From Saccharophagus degradans 2-40 (GTDB taxonomy: Bacteria; Pseudomonadota; Gammaproteobacteria; Pseudomonadales; Cellvibrionaceae), in NCBI RefSeq assembly GCF_000013665.1, contig NC_007912.1, positions 4,147,501 to 4,211,500 of the forward strand: a stretch of 64,000 bases of DNA, read 5' to 3'. Position numbers and translations under genes: made by a program. Positions 1 to 10,895 of this stretch are shown here, one piece after another. Position 1 is the first letter of the stretch; each line of letters opens with the position of its first letter. The notes beneath the pieces were generated by a model. The model worked only from the letters and a program-made list of their open reading frames with translations. It made no database searches and was not told the DNA's origin.

Positions 1-368
1 CCCTACTAGCCTTGCCAAACAAAACTCAATTAACCACATAATCTCGCTGCCAATCATTTGATTCTTCTTGGCGCAAGCAACAGTCCTTCTGGACCCGCGC
101 GCAACTTTAAATAATCTAACACCAAACTTCTAGAAGTTTTTATTAATACCAGCAACTTAATGAAACTTAAACACGAAGAAGCAATAATAAAGCATTAGAG
201 TAACACAACCTTCCCCCCCCCCTTAAGTGCCAACCACAAGTGCCTGACACAAAAAAATACTTACAACCAAAGGCGCCAAGAGGTAATAAAACGGCCACAC
301 CAAATTAAAAACCAATCTGTAAGCAACAATTTTCAGCAACGTGCTTCTGAAAAACACACAAGAAAAAA
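1..368. other. Intergenic region, no gene seen
   Basis: No convincing coding region lies left of the prmC stop codon. The stretch is AT-rich on the plus strand and holds a run of ten C residues at 213-222. No RNA gene or clear terminator was recognised. Confidence 0.5.
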
Positions 369-1235
369 CTACCCCACAACCCCCAACGTAACCCTATCAT
401 TCCCCCCATTATCCTTCTCACTCCTCACCCCCACATAACCGTTTTTCTCAAAAACACCCCGCACAGCCTCCGCCTGCTGCCAGCCATGCTCTACACATAA
501 AAAACCGTTTGGTAACAAGTGTTGTTTTGCGTGCTCGGCTATATGCTGAATATCGGCTAGCCCTTGGTTGGGGGCAACTAAGGCGGTTAGGGGTTCGAAG
601 CGAACGTCGCCTTGTTTTAAGTGGGGGTCTTGTTCGTCTATATAGGGTGGGTTGCTTACAATTACATGAAACTTTTGCAAAGTTATTGCGCTAAACCAAT
701 CGCTGTGTAAAACCGTTACGTTTTTAAATCCGAGGGCTGCGCGATTTTTTTCTGCTAGCTCTACCGCCTGCGGCATTTTATCTACGGCGGTAATGTTTGC
801 GGTGGGCAATTCAGAGGCGAGGGCTAATGCTATTGCACCAGTGCCTGTGCCTAAATCTAAAATACGAATATGCTCTTGCGGATTTTTTTGCTGTAGCGTT
901 TGCGCAAGCTCTAGCGCTACTTCTACCAGTATTTCGGTATCGCCGCGCGGAATTAATGTTGCGGGGCTTACTTGTAACGGTAAGCTCCAAAATTCTTTTT
1001 CACCAGTTAGGTACGCAATAGGCGTGCCCTGCTGGCGCTGCGAGACCAGCTGGTTAAATTGTTGAAGTTGATCTGGGGAAGGGATTTTATCGCTCCAGGT
1101 GTATAGCCAGGTGCGATTTTTTTGCATTACAAATGCAAGCAGGACTTCTGCATCCAAGCGCGAGCTATCACTAATATCACTTAACAATAGCTGCGCTTGC
1201 TGCAAACATGCTTTTATGGTGATGGGGTTATTCAC
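369..1235 (-). CDS. prmC: PrmC/HemK, release factor glutamine N5-methyltransferase
   Basis: This 288-residue cytoplasmic enzyme methylates the glutamine of the GGQ motif in release factors, using S-adenosylmethionine. The N-terminal helical domain covers about residues 1-90. A Rossmann methyltransferase domain follows, with the SAM-binding loop LDLGTGTG near 127-134 and the diagnostic NPPY motif at 195-198 that holds the substrate glutamine. Length fits the family. The start is a GTG overlapping the end of prfA by 8 bases. It lies directly downstream of its substrate gene prfA in a hemA-prfA-prmC operon, a standard gammaproteobacterial order, so it is probably co-transcribed and translationally coupled. 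Confidence 0.97.
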   Translation of the reverse strand: MNNPITIKACLQQAQLLLSDISDSSRLDAEVLLAFVMQKNRTWLYTWSDKIPSPDQLQQFNQLVSQRQQGTPIAYLTGEKEFWSLPLQVSPATLIPRGDTEILVEVALELAQTLQQKNPQEHIRILDLGTGTGAIALALASELPTANITAVDKMPQAVELAEKNRAALGFKNVTVLHSDWFSAITLQKFHVIVSNPPYIDEQDPHLKQGDVRFEPLTALVAPNQGLADIQHIAEHAKQHLLPNGFLCVEHGWQQAEAVRGVFEKNGYVGVRSEKDNGGNDRVTLGVVG

Positions 1236-2310
1236 TTAATGCGGCGAGCTGATCTGCTTGATACTCGTTTACCAACGGCTGAATAACATCACCCAATGCG
1301 CCTTGCATCACTTCGTCTAATTTGTATAACGTTAAATTAATACGGTGATCGGTAACGCGCCCCTGCGGGAAATTGTAGGTGCGAATACGCTCGGAGCGGT
1401 CGCCACTACCAACTAAACTTTTACGCGCACTCGCTTGCTCGGCGGCAGCTTTTTCTTCTTGCGCCATACTTAAACGCGACGCCAATAACGACATAGCCTT
1501 GGCGCGGTTTTTATGCTGCGAGCGCTCATCCTGGCATTCCACCACCACACCTGTAGGTATGTGCGTTAAACGTATTGCTGAGTCCGTTTTGTTAACGTGC
1601 TGACCACCCGCACCACTTGCGCGGAAGGTGTCTATGCGCAAATCGGCTTTATTGATATTCACTTCCGCCATTTCATCGGCTTCGGGCATTACCGCTACAG
1701 TACAAGCAGACGTATGAATACGGCCCTGCGATTCCGTTTCGGGAACACGCTGTACTCGGTGCGCACCAGATTCAAATTTTAATTCTGAATATACGCCTTG
1801 GCCCACTACGCGAGTAATAATCTCTTTATAGCCGCCGTGCTCACCTTGGTTTTCGCTGATTATCTCAACCTTCCAACCTTTAGATTCAGCATAACGCGAA
1901 TACATGCGGAACAAATCGCCAGAAAAAATCGCAGCCTCATCACCACCGGTACCGGCGCGAATTTCCAAGAATACGTTTTTGCCATCGTTCGGGTCTTTGG
2001 GTAACAAAAGCTTTTGCAGCTCTAACTCTAGCGGCTCTAATGCGGCTTCGTTTTCTTTTAGCTCATCTTGTCCCATTGCCCGCATATCTGGGTCACTATC
2101 GCTAATAAGTACTTTGGCTTCGGCTATATTGCCCAAAACAGTGTTGTACTCGTTATAGCATTTAATTACGGGTTCTAGCTCTGCGTATTCGCGGCCTAGG
2201 TCACGAAATTTATCTTGGTTAGAGATAACATCTGGGTCCCCCATTAGGGCGCCCACCTCGGTGAACCGTTCGGCCAAATGCTCTAATTTTTCTAAAATCG
2301 ACGCTTTCAT
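1228..2310 (-). CDS. prfA: Peptide chain release factor 1
   Basis: RF1 recognises UAA and UAG stop codons in the ribosomal A site and triggers peptidyl-tRNA hydrolysis. The 360-residue length is typical. The GGQ catalytic motif is at residues 235-237 within GAGGQHVNK. The codon-recognition tripeptide sits at 190-192 and reads PET, inside [14 protein letters not shown], where E. coli has PAT; the first and third positions are kept. The ATG overlaps the hemA stop as ATGA, which suggests translational coupling. The downstream prmC supplies the methylase for this protein. Confidence 0.98.
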   Translation of the reverse strand: MKASILEKLEHLAERFTEVGALMGDPDVISNQDKFRDLGREYAELEPVIKCYNEYNTVLGNIAEAKVLISDSDPDMRAMGQDELKENEAALEPLELELQKLLLPKDPNDGKNVFLEIRAGTGGDEAAIFSGDLFRMYSRYAESKGWKVEIISENQGEHGGYKEIITRVVGQGVYSELKFESGAHRVQRVPETESQGRIHTSACTVAVMPEADEMAEVNINKADLRIDTFRASGAGGQHVNKTDSAIRLTHIPTGVVVECQDERSQHKNRAKAMSLLASRLSMAQEEKAAAEQASARKSLVGSGDRSERIRTYNFPQGRVTDHRINLTLYKLDEVMQGALGDVIQPLVNEYQADQLAALSE

Positions 2311-3584
2311 TCTTTCTCACTTTTGGATTCGTTTGCGCTGGGCAAACTAAAAAGCGTGCGCACGGTGCGAAGCATATCTTGCTCGCCATCTGCGCCAGCT
2401 TGTTTTAACTGGGTACTAGGTGTGTGCAAAAATTTATTGGTAAGGCTGCGCGCTAACTGCTCTAATACTTGCGCGGGGTCTGCGCCGGCTTCTAGCGCTT
2501 TACGGCTTTTTTCTAACTCTTGTTCGCGCAGGGCATCCATGGTTTGGCGCAGGGCCTTAATGGTATCTACGCTTGTTAGTGCGCGCTGCTCTCGCTCGTA
2601 ATGAAGCAGGCCTTCAACAATAATTTCTTCGGCAATTTTAGCTGCCTGTTGGCGCGAACGCATATTCTCGTCGATAACTTCTTTTAAATCATCAACCGTA
2701 TAAAGGTACACATCCGCTAAGTCGCCCACCTGCGCTTCAATGTCACGCGGTACCGCAATATCCACCATAAACATAGGCTTGTGACGACGGCGTTTTAACG
2801 CCTGCTCCACTGCACCTTTACCTAATAACGGCAATTGACTCGCTGTGGACGAAATAACAATATCGGCGCGATGTAAATGCTCGGGAATATCGGCCAGCAA
2901 AATAGCTTCGGCACCAAACTGCTCTGCCAAGCTGCGCGCATTACCTAAAGTGCGGTTAGCAACAATAAGCTTTTTAATGCCCTGCTCGGCCAAATGCCGC
3001 GCGACCAGCTCGATAGTTTCACCCGCACCTATTAATAGGGCTGTATCTTGTTTTAAATCGGAGAAAATTTGCTGCGCTAGCGATACCGCCGCGTAGGCAA
3101 CCGAAACAGGGTTTTCACCAATGGCTGTTTCTGAGCGCACACGCTTGGCCACAGAAAACACACGCTGGAACACATCGTGTAAATGCCCACCCAGCACGCC
3201 CGCCTCTCGCGCCACCGCATAAGCCGATTTCATTTGCCCCAGTATTTGTGGCTCCCCTAATACTAGGGAATCTAAGCCACTGGCCACTTTCATCATATGG
3301 CTGGCAGCTTCGCTCGCGGTATATAAGTAGTGGGATTGCTCAAGCTCGGCAACATTAACTTGCTTGTATTCTGCCAGCCATTGAATAAGGCTATTAGCCT
3401 GACTCGAACCATAGGCATATAGCTCGGTACGGTTACAGGTAGAAAGAATCGCAACTTCGCTTAAACCCGCACCAGCAATTGCCGCGCGCAGGGCGGACTC
3501 TATCTGCGTTGAACTAAACGCCACTTTTTCGCGAACATCTAGGCTCGCAGTATTGTGGTTAATGCCTAACGCAATTAAAGTCAT
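2307..3584 (-). CDS. hemA: Glutamyl-tRNA reductase
   Basis: HemA reduces glutamyl-tRNA(Glu) with NADPH to glutamate-1-semialdehyde, the first committed step of C5 heme biosynthesis. The protein has 425 residues. The N-terminal catalytic domain carries the STCNRTELY motif with the nucleophilic cysteine near residue 50. A Rossmann NADPH domain follows, with [15 protein letters not shown] near 184-198, and then a C-terminal dimerisation helix. It is the first gene of the hemA-prfA-prmC operon. The promoter should lie in 3585-3839, which it shares divergently with the TPR lipoprotein gene. Confidence 0.97.
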   Translation of the reverse strand: MTLIALGINHNTASLDVREKVAFSSTQIESALRAAIAGAGLSEVAILSTCNRTELYAYGSSQANSLIQWLAEYKQVNVAELEQSHYLYTASEAASHMMKVASGLDSLVLGEPQILGQMKSAYAVAREAGVLGGHLHDVFQRVFSVAKRVRSETAIGENPVSVAYAAVSLAQQIFSDLKQDTALLIGAGETIELVARHLAEQGIKKLIVANRTLGNARSLAEQFGAEAILLADIPEHLHRADIVISSTASQLPLLGKGAVEQALKRRRHKPMFMVDIAVPRDIEAQVGDLADVYLYTVDDLKEVIDENMRSRQQAAKIAEEIIVEGLLHYEREQRALTSVDTIKALRQTMDALREQELEKSRKALEAGADPAQVLEQLARSLTNKFLHTPSTQLKQAGADGEQDMLRTVRTLFSLPSANESKSEKE

Positions 3585-3839
3585 GAAACGGAAACAATCT
3601 TATTGTGCGGAATTTGGGGGGTCATTTTCTTTGTTGAGGCTTGATAAGGCAAGCTTCACACCAATATAGGTGAGTATATCTTTGAATTATGCCGTGCTAG
3701 TACGTTTTTTATACATGCAAACACCCTTTTATTAGCGAAAAACTCTAGTAAAACACAGGTACAGCGCGCAGCGCGCATATATACTTTAGTAAAGCACCGC
3801 TTATTAAAGGCCAACTAGCGGCCCAACCCAAGGTAATAG

Positions 3840-5615
3840 ATGAAAGCAGGCACCTCTTCACCACAAGCTACGCAGCAAAAAACCTTAGGCCTACTTAAAG
3901 GCCGAAACGCCCTTGCCGGCCTTATATGCGCCATAGCATTTACCGGCTGCGCCAACGCCCCCGAGCTTGTAGAAACGCCCACCATTACCGAGCCCGTATT
4001 ACTTACCCCAGTAAAAGTAGCCGACCGAGCCTTTACCACAGACCAGCTCTACTCTTTGCTGGTAGCAGAAATGGCCATAGAGCGCCGCCGCTACGACATA
4101 GCCTTAGATAACTACGTACAACAAGCCAATGCAACCCGCGACCCAGAAGTAACCGCTCGCGCAGCGCGTGTAGCCCGTGTATTAAAAGCCCACGAGCCAG
4201 CATTAGAAATGTCGCAAATTTGGGTAGAACTAGAACCCTACAACAGCGAAGCACTATTAATACTAACAGACGAATTGATAGAAGCAGGTCAACTTGAGCA
4301 GGCCTTTGCTCACGCTCGCAAACTGTTAAACCAAGGTGAACAAGTTGCCTTCGAAGCCATTGCAGCCCGCGCGGCAGATGGCCCACCAGAAACTACGCGC
4401 AACCTAACCAGCCTGTTCGAAGAGATGCTGGCACAGCACCCGCAAAACCCACAACTATTAGTTGGCTACAGTTTATTGCTGGAGCAAGCTAAGCGCCCAG
4501 AAGATGCTCTAGCTGCGGCCACACAGGCCACCCAAATAGACCCCGAAAATATACGTGCGGTTTATCAAGAATCGCGCATGCTGCAGCTAATGGGTAAACA
4601 TAGCCAAGCTATAGAGAAAATGGGCAAATTAATTGCCCTCACCCCACACAATACCTCGCTGCGCACACGTTATGCGCACTACCTCGTCAGCCACGATTTA
4701 GAGCTTGCACGCCAGCAATACCAAATTTTGTTTAGCCAGCGCCCACAAGATGCCGACATCTTGCTATCGCTAGCGCTGGTTGAAATGGAAAGCGAATTGT
4801 ACGAGAGCGCTATTAGCCATTTTCAGCAACTTATAGACCGCAAGCAGCACGACGCAACCGCTCACTACCAGTTAGGCAAAATACACGAGCTGCGCAATCG
4901 TCCAGATTTAGCCCTGCAACACTACAAGGCTGTAACCCCAAGCCAAGAGTTTTTATCTGCCGTATATAAAGCATCAGAAATGATGGCCCAGCAGGATATC
5001 TACAACGCCCTGCAATACGTGAAAGGCCTACACAGCAGCACGCCTAAGCAGTATCGCGATAGCCTATACCTGCGCGAAGCCAATTTACTGCTAGACGCAG
5101 GCAACCCCGATGGCGCCCTAGCCGCGATGGCAAAAGGCCTAGATATAGCACCAGACAGCGTAAACCTGCTTTATAGCCGCGCCATGCTTTACACCCAACT
5201 AGATGACCTAGCGCTCGCCGAAGCCGATTTCACCCAAATATTAGAGCTGCGCCCAGATAACGCGGCAGCCTTAAATGCGCTTGGCTACACCCTTGCCGAC
5301 CGCACCGACAGGCTGGATGAAGCCTACAACTACATTAGCCGCGCCCTAAGCCTAAACCCAGATGACCCAGCCATATTAGATAGCATGGGCTGGGTGGAGT
5401 ACCGCTTGGGCAACATTCCCGCTGCACTAAAACGCCTGCGCCAAGCCATGAGCATATTGCCCGACCACGAAATAGCCGCCCACCTAGGTGAAGTACTATG
5501 GGTAACCGGCAATAAAAACGAAGCGATAGAAACGTGGAAAAAGGGGCTAGAAAACAACCCCACAAGCAGCGTAATTGAAAGCACCCTAGAGCGATTGAAT
5601 GCCACACTCCCCTAA
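3840..5615 (+). CDS. TPR-repeat lipoprotein upstream of lolB
   Basis: This 591-residue protein starts with a basic N-terminus and a hydrophobic stretch ending in the lipobox AFTGC near residues 32-36, so it is a predicted lipoprotein. Alanine is at +2, which favours the outer membrane. The remainder is a long run of tetratricopeptide repeats; the clearest are in the C-terminal half, for example around LGYTLADRTDRLDEAYNYIS and AILDSMGWVEYRLGN. TPR arrays usually mediate protein contacts. The ATG at 3840 has AAGG upstream. It overlaps lolB by 17 bases, so the two are probably one transcript. Homologous TPR lipoproteins often sit before lolB in Pseudomonas-like genomes. The exact function is unknown. 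Confidence 0.9.
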   Translation: MKAGTSSPQATQQKTLGLLKGRNALAGLICAIAFTGCANAPELVETPTITEPVLLTPVKVADRAFTTDQLYSLLVAEMAIERRRYDIALDNYVQQANATRDPEVTARAARVARVLKAHEPALEMSQIWVELEPYNSEALLILTDELIEAGQLEQAFAHARKLLNQGEQVAFEAIAARAADGPPETTRNLTSLFEEMLAQHPQNPQLLVGYSLLLEQAKRPEDALAAATQATQIDPENIRAVYQESRMLQLMGKHSQAIEKMGKLIALTPHNTSLRTRYAHYLVSHDLELARQQYQILFSQRPQDADILLSLALVEMESELYESAISHFQQLIDRKQHDATAHYQLGKIHELRNRPDLALQHYKAVTPSQEFLSAVYKASEMMAQQDIYNALQYVKGLHSSTPKQYRDSLYLREANLLLDAGNPDGALAAMAKGLDIAPDSVNLLYSRAMLYTQLDDLALAEADFTQILELRPDNAAALNALGYTLADRTDRLDEAYNYISRALSLNPDDPAILDSMGWVEYRLGNIPAALKRLRQAMSILPDHEIAAHLGEVLWVTGNKNEAIETWKKGLENNPTSSVIESTLERLNATLP

Positions 5616-6228
5616 TGCCTACCCCCAGCACACTGCACGCCACTTTTTTGCCCGCACCAAACAGCTACTTATACTGCTTGGCGTAAGCCTTTACCTTGGT
5701 GGCTGCTCGCTTACCCCTACCAAGCAGCCAAACCTGCAAAGCAAAGACGAGCTATACACGCTGGATAGCTGGCGCGCGAGCGGCAAGCTAGGCACCCGCT
5801 ACAAGGGTAAAAACGAAAGCGCATTTTTTTCTTGGACCCAAACCGGCGACGATTACACCATTCACCTATACGGCCCCCTCGGCCAAGGCAGTGTGTATTT
5901 ATATAAAGAGGGCAACAGCTTCCGCATAGAGTCTAAAGACCTAAACGAACATGCCGCCAGCCCAGAACAATTACTACAGCGCACCACCGGCCTGCAGCTA
6001 CCCGTTAGCAACCTCGCCTACTGGCTGCGCGGTATTCCCGCCACCAGCATTTCGGCCGACAAAACCCAACACAACGAAGACGGCGACTTAAGCGCACTGC
6101 AGCAAGAAGGCTGGGAAATAACCTACCGCAGCTATATGCCTGCCTACGGCCTAAATATGCCCGAAAAAATCATCGCCAAGCGCAAAGACATCAAACTCAC
6201 GGTTTCGATAAAATCCTGGGACATATAA
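5599..6228 (+). CDS. lolB: Outer-membrane lipoprotein insertion protein LolB
   Basis: LolB is the outer-membrane receptor that accepts lipoproteins from the periplasmic carrier LolA. The 209-residue product has a signal sequence ending in the lipobox LYLGGC, with serine after the cysteine. It then shows the LolB beta-barrel fold pattern, including DSWRASGKLGTRYKGKNESAFFSW and later LAYWLRGIPA. The assignment is reinforced by position between a TPR lipoprotein and ispE, the usual neighbourhood. The chosen ATG overlaps the preceding gene by 17 bases. The leader is somewhat long before its hydrophobic core (about 20 residues). Confidence 0.93.
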   Translation: MPHSPNAYPQHTARHFFARTKQLLILLGVSLYLGGCSLTPTKQPNLQSKDELYTLDSWRASGKLGTRYKGKNESAFFSWTQTGDDYTIHLYGPLGQGSVYLYKEGNSFRIESKDLNEHAASPEQLLQRTTGLQLPVSNLAYWLRGIPATSISADKTQHNEDGDLSALQQEGWEITYRSYMPAYGLNMPEKIIAKRKDIKLTVSIKSWDI

Positions 6229-6272
6229 GCTAACCCACTCGCGCAACCAAACTGAGCCAAACACCTAAAATC

Positions 6273-7139
6273 ATGCTGCAAACAAGCCTTACACTGCCCG
6301 CCCCCGCCAAGCTGAACCTATTTTTGCACATTACCGGCCGGCGGCCCGACGGTTACCACAACCTACAAACCGTGTTTCAGCTATTGGATTTTGGCGACGA
6401 ACTTACCTTTACCCCCAACCAAAGCGGCGAAATAACCATAACCCCAGCCATAGAGGGAGTACCCCTAGAGCAAAATCTAGTATACAAGGCGGCCAATATT
6501 TTGCGCAGCCATGTAAACCGGCCTGAATTGGGTGCAACAATACACTTAACCAAACGCCTACCTATGGGCGGAGGGATTGGCGGCGGCAGCAGTGATGCCG
6601 CCACAACACTCGTAGGCTTAAACTATTTGTGGCAAACCGGCGTTAGCCCTACCACCCTCGCACAGCTTGGCCGCCAGCTAGGCGCAGACGTGCCTGTTTT
6701 TGTAGAAGGTAACAGTGCATGGGCAGAAGGCATAGGGGAACAATTAATAGCCTTAGATTTACCCCAATATTGGTATGTTGTGCTTACTCCTGCCTGTCAT
6801 GTGTCCACAGTAGAAATTTTTTCACATAAAGATTTGACAAGGGACACTCTCGCCATTACAGTAGCGGCCTTCTTTGAGAAGGGTGGAAAAAACGACTGCC
6901 AACCACTGGTTGAAAGACTTTTTCCACAGGTAAGGGATGCGGTTGACTGGCTCAATAAATTTGGCCCAGCGAAGCTTACAGGTACGGGCGCAAGTGTATT
7001 TGCAGCCTTCCCCTCTAAAGATGCTGCGCAAAAAGTTTTCGCCAACAAACCAAAACATTTGAATGGTTTTGTAGCTCAAGGCGTTAACGAGTCACCACTG
7101 CATCAACGCCTCCCGGAGCAGTGTATAACTGGGGTGTAG
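6273..7139 (+). CDS. ispE: 4-diphosphocytidyl-2-C-methyl-D-erythritol kinase
   Basis: IspE phosphorylates CDP-ME with ATP in the MEP isoprenoid pathway. The 288-residue GHMP kinase has the N-terminal substrate motif [21 protein letters not shown] with catalytic lysine and aspartate, the ATP-binding glycine loop [17 protein letters not shown] near residues 95-111, and the C-terminal motif [12 protein letters not shown]. Its last 10 bases, including the TAG stop at 7137-7139, lie inside the 5' acceptor end of the following tRNA-Gln, an unusually tight junction. It sits between lolB and prs as in many gammaproteobacteria. Confidence 0.97.
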   Translation: MLQTSLTLPAPAKLNLFLHITGRRPDGYHNLQTVFQLLDFGDELTFTPNQSGEITITPAIEGVPLEQNLVYKAANILRSHVNRPELGATIHLTKRLPMGGGIGGGSSDAATTLVGLNYLWQTGVSPTTLAQLGRQLGADVPVFVEGNSAWAEGIGEQLIALDLPQYWYVVLTPACHVSTVEIFSHKDLTRDTLAITVAAFFEKGGKNDCQPLVERLFPQVRDAVDWLNKFGPAKLTGTGASVFAAFPSKDAAQKVFANKPKHLNGFVAQGVNESPLHQRLPEQCITGV

Positions 7140-7204
7140 CCAAGCGGTAAGGCAGCGGGTTTTGATCCCGTCATGCGAAGGTTCGAATCCTTCCACCCCA
7201 GCCA
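7130..7204 (+). tRNA. tRNA-Gln (anticodon UUG)
   Basis: The sequence folds as a cloverleaf. The acceptor TGGGGTG pairs with the CACCCCA-side 3' end, the D-arm region is GCCAAGCGGTAAGGC, and the anticodon arm GCGGGTTTTGATCCCGT places TTG as anticodon. The T-arm contains GGTTCGAATCC, and a genomic GCCA tail ends at 7204. The first 10 bases overlap the end of ispE, so it is probably processed from the ispE-prs transcript. Confidence 0.95.
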
Positions 7205-7272
7205 ATTCCAATGTTTGCAACTGCAAATTCCTCGCTATATCAGCTAAGCTTTTTTAAATTCAAAACAAAAGG

Positions 7273-8223
7273 GTGTCTGACGTGGCAGACTTGATGGTTT
7301 TTAGTGGCAACGCCAACCCAGAACTCGCCAAACGAGTTGTAGCTCAACTTGGCATTCCTCTTGGCGAAATAACCGTAGATCAGTTTTCCGACGGCGAAAT
7401 ATCTGTCGAATTACTCGAAAATGTTCGCGGCCGCGATGTATTCGTAATGCAACCCACCTGCGCCCCCACCAACGACAACCTAATGGAATTGTTGGTAATT
7501 GTAGATGCCCTACACCGCGCATCTGCCGGTCGCATCACCGCGGTTGTACCTTACTTTGGTTACGCTCGACAAGATCGCCGTGTGCGCTCTGCCCGCGTAC
7601 CTATTACTGCAAAAGTTGTGGCCGATATGATGGCCACCGTAGGCGTTGACCGCGTGTTAACCGTAGACCTACACGCAGAGCAAATTCAAGGCTTCTTCGA
7701 TGTACCCGTAGACAACGTGTACGGCTCGCCCGTACTACTTGCAGACATAGAAGAGCAAGGCTTCGAAGACCTAGTTGTAGTTTCCCCCGATATCGGCGGT
7801 GTTGTGCGCGCACGCGCAGTAGCAAAACAACTAGATATAGACCTAGCCATTATTGATAAACGTCGCCCTAAAGCGAATGTTGCGGAAGTAATGCACCTAA
7901 TAGGTGAAGTAGAAAACCGCACCTGCTTGCTCGTAGACGACATGGTAGATACCGCTGGCACACTGTGTAACGCAGCCAAAGCGCTTAAAGAGCGCGGCGC
8001 GAAAAAAGTAATAGCCTACGCTACCCACCCAGTATTATCTGGCCCAGCTATTGAACGCTTAAACGCATCTGAAATGGACGAACTGGTTATTACCGACTCC
8101 ATTCCACTTTCTGATGCCGCCAAAGCAAGCCCTAAAATTCGCCAACTAACTCTCTCGCACATGCTTGCAGAAGCCATGCGCAGAATTAGCAACGAAGAAT
8201 CGCTTAGCGCGATGTTTAGATAA
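7273..8223 (+). CDS. prs: Ribose-phosphate pyrophosphokinase
   Basis: Prs makes 5-phosphoribosyl-1-pyrophosphate from ribose-5-phosphate and ATP for nucleotide, His and Trp synthesis. The 316-residue product closely follows the E. coli enzyme. It has FSDGE early on, the flexible-loop and ATP region [18 protein letters not shown], the metal-binding [12 protein letters not shown], and the PRPP-binding motif [14 protein letters not shown] near 216-229. It ends in the conserved [12 protein letters not shown]. The start is taken as the GTG at 7273 preceded by AAAAGG; an in-frame ATG at 7294 would remove seven residues. A terminator follows at 8238-8256. Confidence 0.97.
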   Translation: MSDVADLMVFSGNANPELAKRVVAQLGIPLGEITVDQFSDGEISVELLENVRGRDVFVMQPTCAPTNDNLMELLVIVDALHRASAGRITAVVPYFGYARQDRRVRSARVPITAKVVADMMATVGVDRVLTVDLHAEQIQGFFDVPVDNVYGSPVLLADIEEQGFEDLVVVSPDIGGVVRARAVAKQLDIDLAIIDKRRPKANVAEVMHLIGEVENRTCLLVDDMVDTAGTLCNAAKALKERGAKKVIAYATHPVLSGPAIERLNASEMDELVITDSIPLSDAAKASPKIRQLTLSHMLAEAMRRISNEESLSAMFR

Positions 8224-8237
8224 AATTTTCAATAAAG

Positions 8238-8256
8238 CCGCGCACCGCGCGGTTTT
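8238..8256 (+). terminator. Rho-independent terminator after prs
   Basis: A CCGCGC/GCGCGG 6-bp stem with a 3-base ACC loop is followed directly by TTTT, 15 bases after the prs stop codon. Confidence 0.8.
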
Positions 8257-8380
8257 GTTGTATTTATTTACCGGTAATTAGGCCGGTAAACTCGTCGCAG
8301 AACAACCTGCTACGATCTCAAAACCCCATATATGATTCTGGTCGCGGATCTATATGGCTTTTTATTTTTTGGAGCTACAC

Positions 8381-9013
8381 ATGTCTAACGAAGACTTTAT
8401 ATTAAACGCCGAAGCGCGCGATGTTTCAGGGAAAGGTGCGAGCCGCCGCCTGCGTCGTGAAGCTGGTTTAGTGCCTGCCATCGTATATGGCGGTCGCAAA
8501 AACCCACAAAACGTAACCATCACATTACGTGAGCTTACCAAGCACTTAGAAAACGAAGCATTTTACTCTCACATCATCACCTTAAACATTGGTGACAGCA
8601 GCGAGCAAGTAATCTTAAAAGACCTTCAGCGTCACCCAGCAACTAACTTTGCTATGCACGCTGACTTCTTGCGCGTTTCTAAAACCAAGAAGTTCAACAC
8701 CAAAGTACCTTTGCACTTTATTAACGAAGCAACCTCTAAGGGCGTTAAAGAGCAAGGCGGTAAAGTACAGCACAGCATGACCGAGCTAGAAATTGCTTGT
8801 TTACCAGCTGACTTACCAGAGTTCATCGAAGTAGATTTAGCAAACGTAGAGTTGGGCGGCATCGTTCACATCTCTGATATCGTTTTGCCAAAAGGCGTTG
8901 AATCTATCGCTCTACAACAAGGCGAAGACCACGACCTACCTGTAGCGTCTATCTTCAAGCCTAAAGGCGTAGCTGGCGACGAAGACGAAGAGGCAGAAGG
9001 CGACGCAGAGTAA
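8381..9013 (+). CDS. rplY: 50S ribosomal protein L25 (CTC-type, long form)
   Basis: L25/Ctc binds 5S rRNA in the large ribosomal subunit. The product is 210 residues: an N-terminal L25 domain (roughly residues 5-95, with [27 protein letters not shown]) and a C-terminal beta domain as in Thermus TL5. An acidic tail, [11 protein letters not shown], ends the protein. I chose the ATG at 8381 because GGAG lies 7 bases upstream; an in-frame ATG at 8354 lacks a ribosome binding site and would add nine residues of non-family sequence. Between prs and pth, as usual in this group. Confidence 0.96.
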   Translation: MSNEDFILNAEARDVSGKGASRRLRREAGLVPAIVYGGRKNPQNVTITLRELTKHLENEAFYSHIITLNIGDSSEQVILKDLQRHPATNFAMHADFLRVSKTKKFNTKVPLHFINEATSKGVKEQGGKVQHSMTELEIACLPADLPEFIEVDLANVELGGIVHISDIVLPKGVESIALQQGEDHDLPVASIFKPKGVAGDEDEEAEGDAE

Positions 9014-9034
9014 TCTCTCGCCTTTTACCCTAAG

Positions 9035-9063
9035 CAGAAGGCCCCTTGCGGGCTTTCTGTTTA
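9035..9063 (+). terminator. Terminator after rplY
   Basis: A 10-bp stem, CAGAAGGCCC with GGGCTTTCTG (one G-T pair), with a 5-base loop at 9045-9049, precedes TTTA. It lies 22 bases after the rplY stop, and pth starts downstream. Confidence 0.75.
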
Positions 9064-9105
9064 CCCCCTCCACCAACCCGTCACTGCGGATTCATTAACA
9101 CTCCC

Positions 9106-9699
9106 ATGAAAACGCCAGACACCTGCATACAACTTATTGTTGGCCTGGGTAACCCCGGCAACGAATACGAACATACCCGACACAACGCCGGGCAAGATTT
9201 CGTAGAAGAGCTCGCCCGCGACTTGGGCCAGCCACTTAGCCCCACACCCAAATTCTTCGGCCATTTTTCCCGCTTAAATATAAACGGCAAAGATGTACGA
9301 CTACTTGTGCCCACCACCTATATGAACCGCAGCGGTCAAGCTGTGGCAGCGGTGTGCCAGTTTTATAAAATACCCCCCGAAGCCGTGCTGGTTGTACACG
9401 ACGAGCTCGACCTGCCACCCGGCAAAGCGCGCCTAAAAATAGGCGGCGGCCACGGTGGCCACAACGGCCTGCGAGACATAATAAGCAGCCTTGGCAACAA
9501 CAAAGACTTCGGACGCTTACGGTTAGGCATAGGCCACCCAGGCAACGCCAAGCTAGTAAGTAATTACGTACTAAAGAAAGCGCCTAGCGAAGAATTCAAT
9601 GCAATTGAAGACGCTATCCGCGCCGCGCAGCCCCACGTAGCCGACCTTGCGAAAGGCGACTGGGAAAAAGCTATGCGCGAACTCCATTCCAAAACCTAG
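9106..9699 (+). CDS. pth: Peptidyl-tRNA hydrolase
   Basis: Pth releases tRNA from peptidyl-tRNAs that drop off the ribosome. The 197-residue product matches the E. coli family in length and motifs: [20 protein letters not shown] with the catalytic histidine and asparagine, [38 protein letters not shown], and [12 protein letters not shown]. The ATG at 9106 gives the family-typical N-terminus; the longer in-frame start at 9046 falls within the rplY terminator. Ten bases separate its stop from ychF, so the pair is probably co-transcribed. Confidence 0.96.
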   Translation: MKTPDTCIQLIVGLGNPGNEYEHTRHNAGQDFVEELARDLGQPLSPTPKFFGHFSRLNINGKDVRLLVPTTYMNRSGQAVAAVCQFYKIPPEAVLVVHDELDLPPGKARLKIGGGHGGHNGLRDIISSLGNNKDFGRLRLGIGHPGNAKLVSNYVLKKAPSEEFNAIEDAIRAAQPHVADLAKGDWEKAMRELHSKT

Positions 9700-9709
9700 G
9701 ACAAACACT

Positions 9710-10801
9710 ATGGGCTTTAAATGCGGCATTGTTGGGCTACCCAACGTTGGCAAATCTACACTCTTCAACGCATTAACCAGCGCCGGTATCGACGCAGAGA
9801 ACTTTCCGTTCTGCACCATCGAACCCAACTCTGGCATAGTGCCTGTACCCGACCCGCGCATGGATAAAATATCCGCGCTCGTCAAACCCCAGCGCGAACT
9901 ACCAGCCACCATGGAATTCGTAGATATCGCAGGCCTCGTAGCCGGCGCATCTAAAGGCGAAGGCTTAGGTAACCAGTTCCTCGCCAATATTCGCGAAACC
10001 GAAGCCATTGCCCATGTAGTGCGCTGCTTCGACGACCCCAACGTTATTCACGTTGAAGGCAAAGTAGACCCAGCCGCCGACATAGACACCATCAACACCG
10101 AGCTGGCACTTGCCGACCTAGACGCAGTGGAAAAAGCCATCTTCCGCTACACCAAGCTAGCCAAAGGCAAAGATGCCCACGCAGTAGCCATTAAAGCCTT
10201 GCTAGAAACGCTATTGCCGCACTTAAACGAAGCCAAGCCACTGCGCGCCTTCCCGCTTACAGACGACCAGCTAAAGCTACTTAAAGAGCTTTCGCTGCTT
10301 ACACTTAAGCCCACCATGTACATTGCCAACGTGGAAGAAGACGGCTTCGAAAACAACCCGCTGTTAGACAAAGTACGCGAAATAGCCGCAGCAGAAAACG
10401 CCGTAGTAGTGCCAATCTGCAATAAGCTAGAAGCCGAAATAGCCGAGCTAGACGACGAAGAAAAAGCTGAGTTCTTAGGTGAGATGGGCATGACCGAACC
10501 CGGCCTTAACCGCGTAATTCGCGCAGGCTACGAGCTGCTAGGCCTACAAACCTACTTCACCGCCGGCGTAAAAGAAGTACGCGCCTGGACCATCCCTGTA
10601 GGCGCCACCGCACCACAAGCAGCCGGCAAGATACACACCGACTTCGAAAAAGGCTTTATACGCGCAGAAATTATCGGCTACGACGACTACATCGCCTGCA
10701 AAGGTGAAGCAGGCGCAAAAGAAGCCGGTAAATGGCGCCTAGAAGGCAAGGAGTACATCGTTAAAGACGGCGATGTGATTCACTTTAGGTTTAATGTTTA
10801 A
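9710..10801 (+). CDS. ychF: Redox-regulated ATPase YchF (Obg family)
   Basis: YchF/OLA1 is a P-loop protein of the Obg family that binds ATP in preference to GTP and associates with ribosomes. The 363-residue length equals the E. coli protein. The Walker A motif GLPNVGKST is near residues 8-16, switch II is [23 protein letters not shown] replaces the canonical GTPase NKxD, and the C-terminal TGS-like domain ends [12 protein letters not shown]. The ATG at 9710 is preceded by AGGA, which overlaps the pth stop. pth-ychF pairing is conserved across bacteria. Confidence 0.97.
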   Translation: MGFKCGIVGLPNVGKSTLFNALTSAGIDAENFPFCTIEPNSGIVPVPDPRMDKISALVKPQRELPATMEFVDIAGLVAGASKGEGLGNQFLANIRETEAIAHVVRCFDDPNVIHVEGKVDPAADIDTINTELALADLDAVEKAIFRYTKLAKGKDAHAVAIKALLETLLPHLNEAKPLRAFPLTDDQLKLLKELSLLTLKPTMYIANVEEDGFENNPLLDKVREIAAAENAVVVPICNKLEAEIAELDDEEKAEFLGEMGMTEPGLNRVIRAGYELLGLQTYFTAGVKEVRAWTIPVGATAPQAAGKIHTDFEKGFIRAEIIGYDDYIACKGEAGAKEAGKWRLEGKEYIVKDGDVIHFRFNV

Positions 10802-10820
10802 GGGATAGCTTGAGGGCTAG

Positions 10821-10856
10821 TTAACAGCTTACGGTTCACAGTTTACAGCTAAGGGC
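10821..10856 (+). repeat. Degenerate heptanucleotide repeat after ychF
   Basis: Five consecutive 7-base units begin 20 bases after the ychF stop: TAACAGC, TTACGGT, TCACAGT, TTACAGC, TAAGGGC. They resemble the perfect CTAACAG array at 55471. Two more units (TCACAGC, TCACAGT) occur at 11094-11107 after tRNA-Met. Confidence 0.5.
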
Positions 10857-10895
10857 CTAAAAGCTAAAAAAGTTAGCATATCTCTTGACTTTAGG

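Noticed and set aside
213-222. Poly-C run as a phase-variable switch
   Set aside because: It is intergenic with no adjacent frame or identifiable promoter spacing, so there is nothing to support switching.
8354-8380. Upstream ATG for rplY
   Set aside because: The ATG at 8381 has GGAG at the right distance and gives the family N-terminus.
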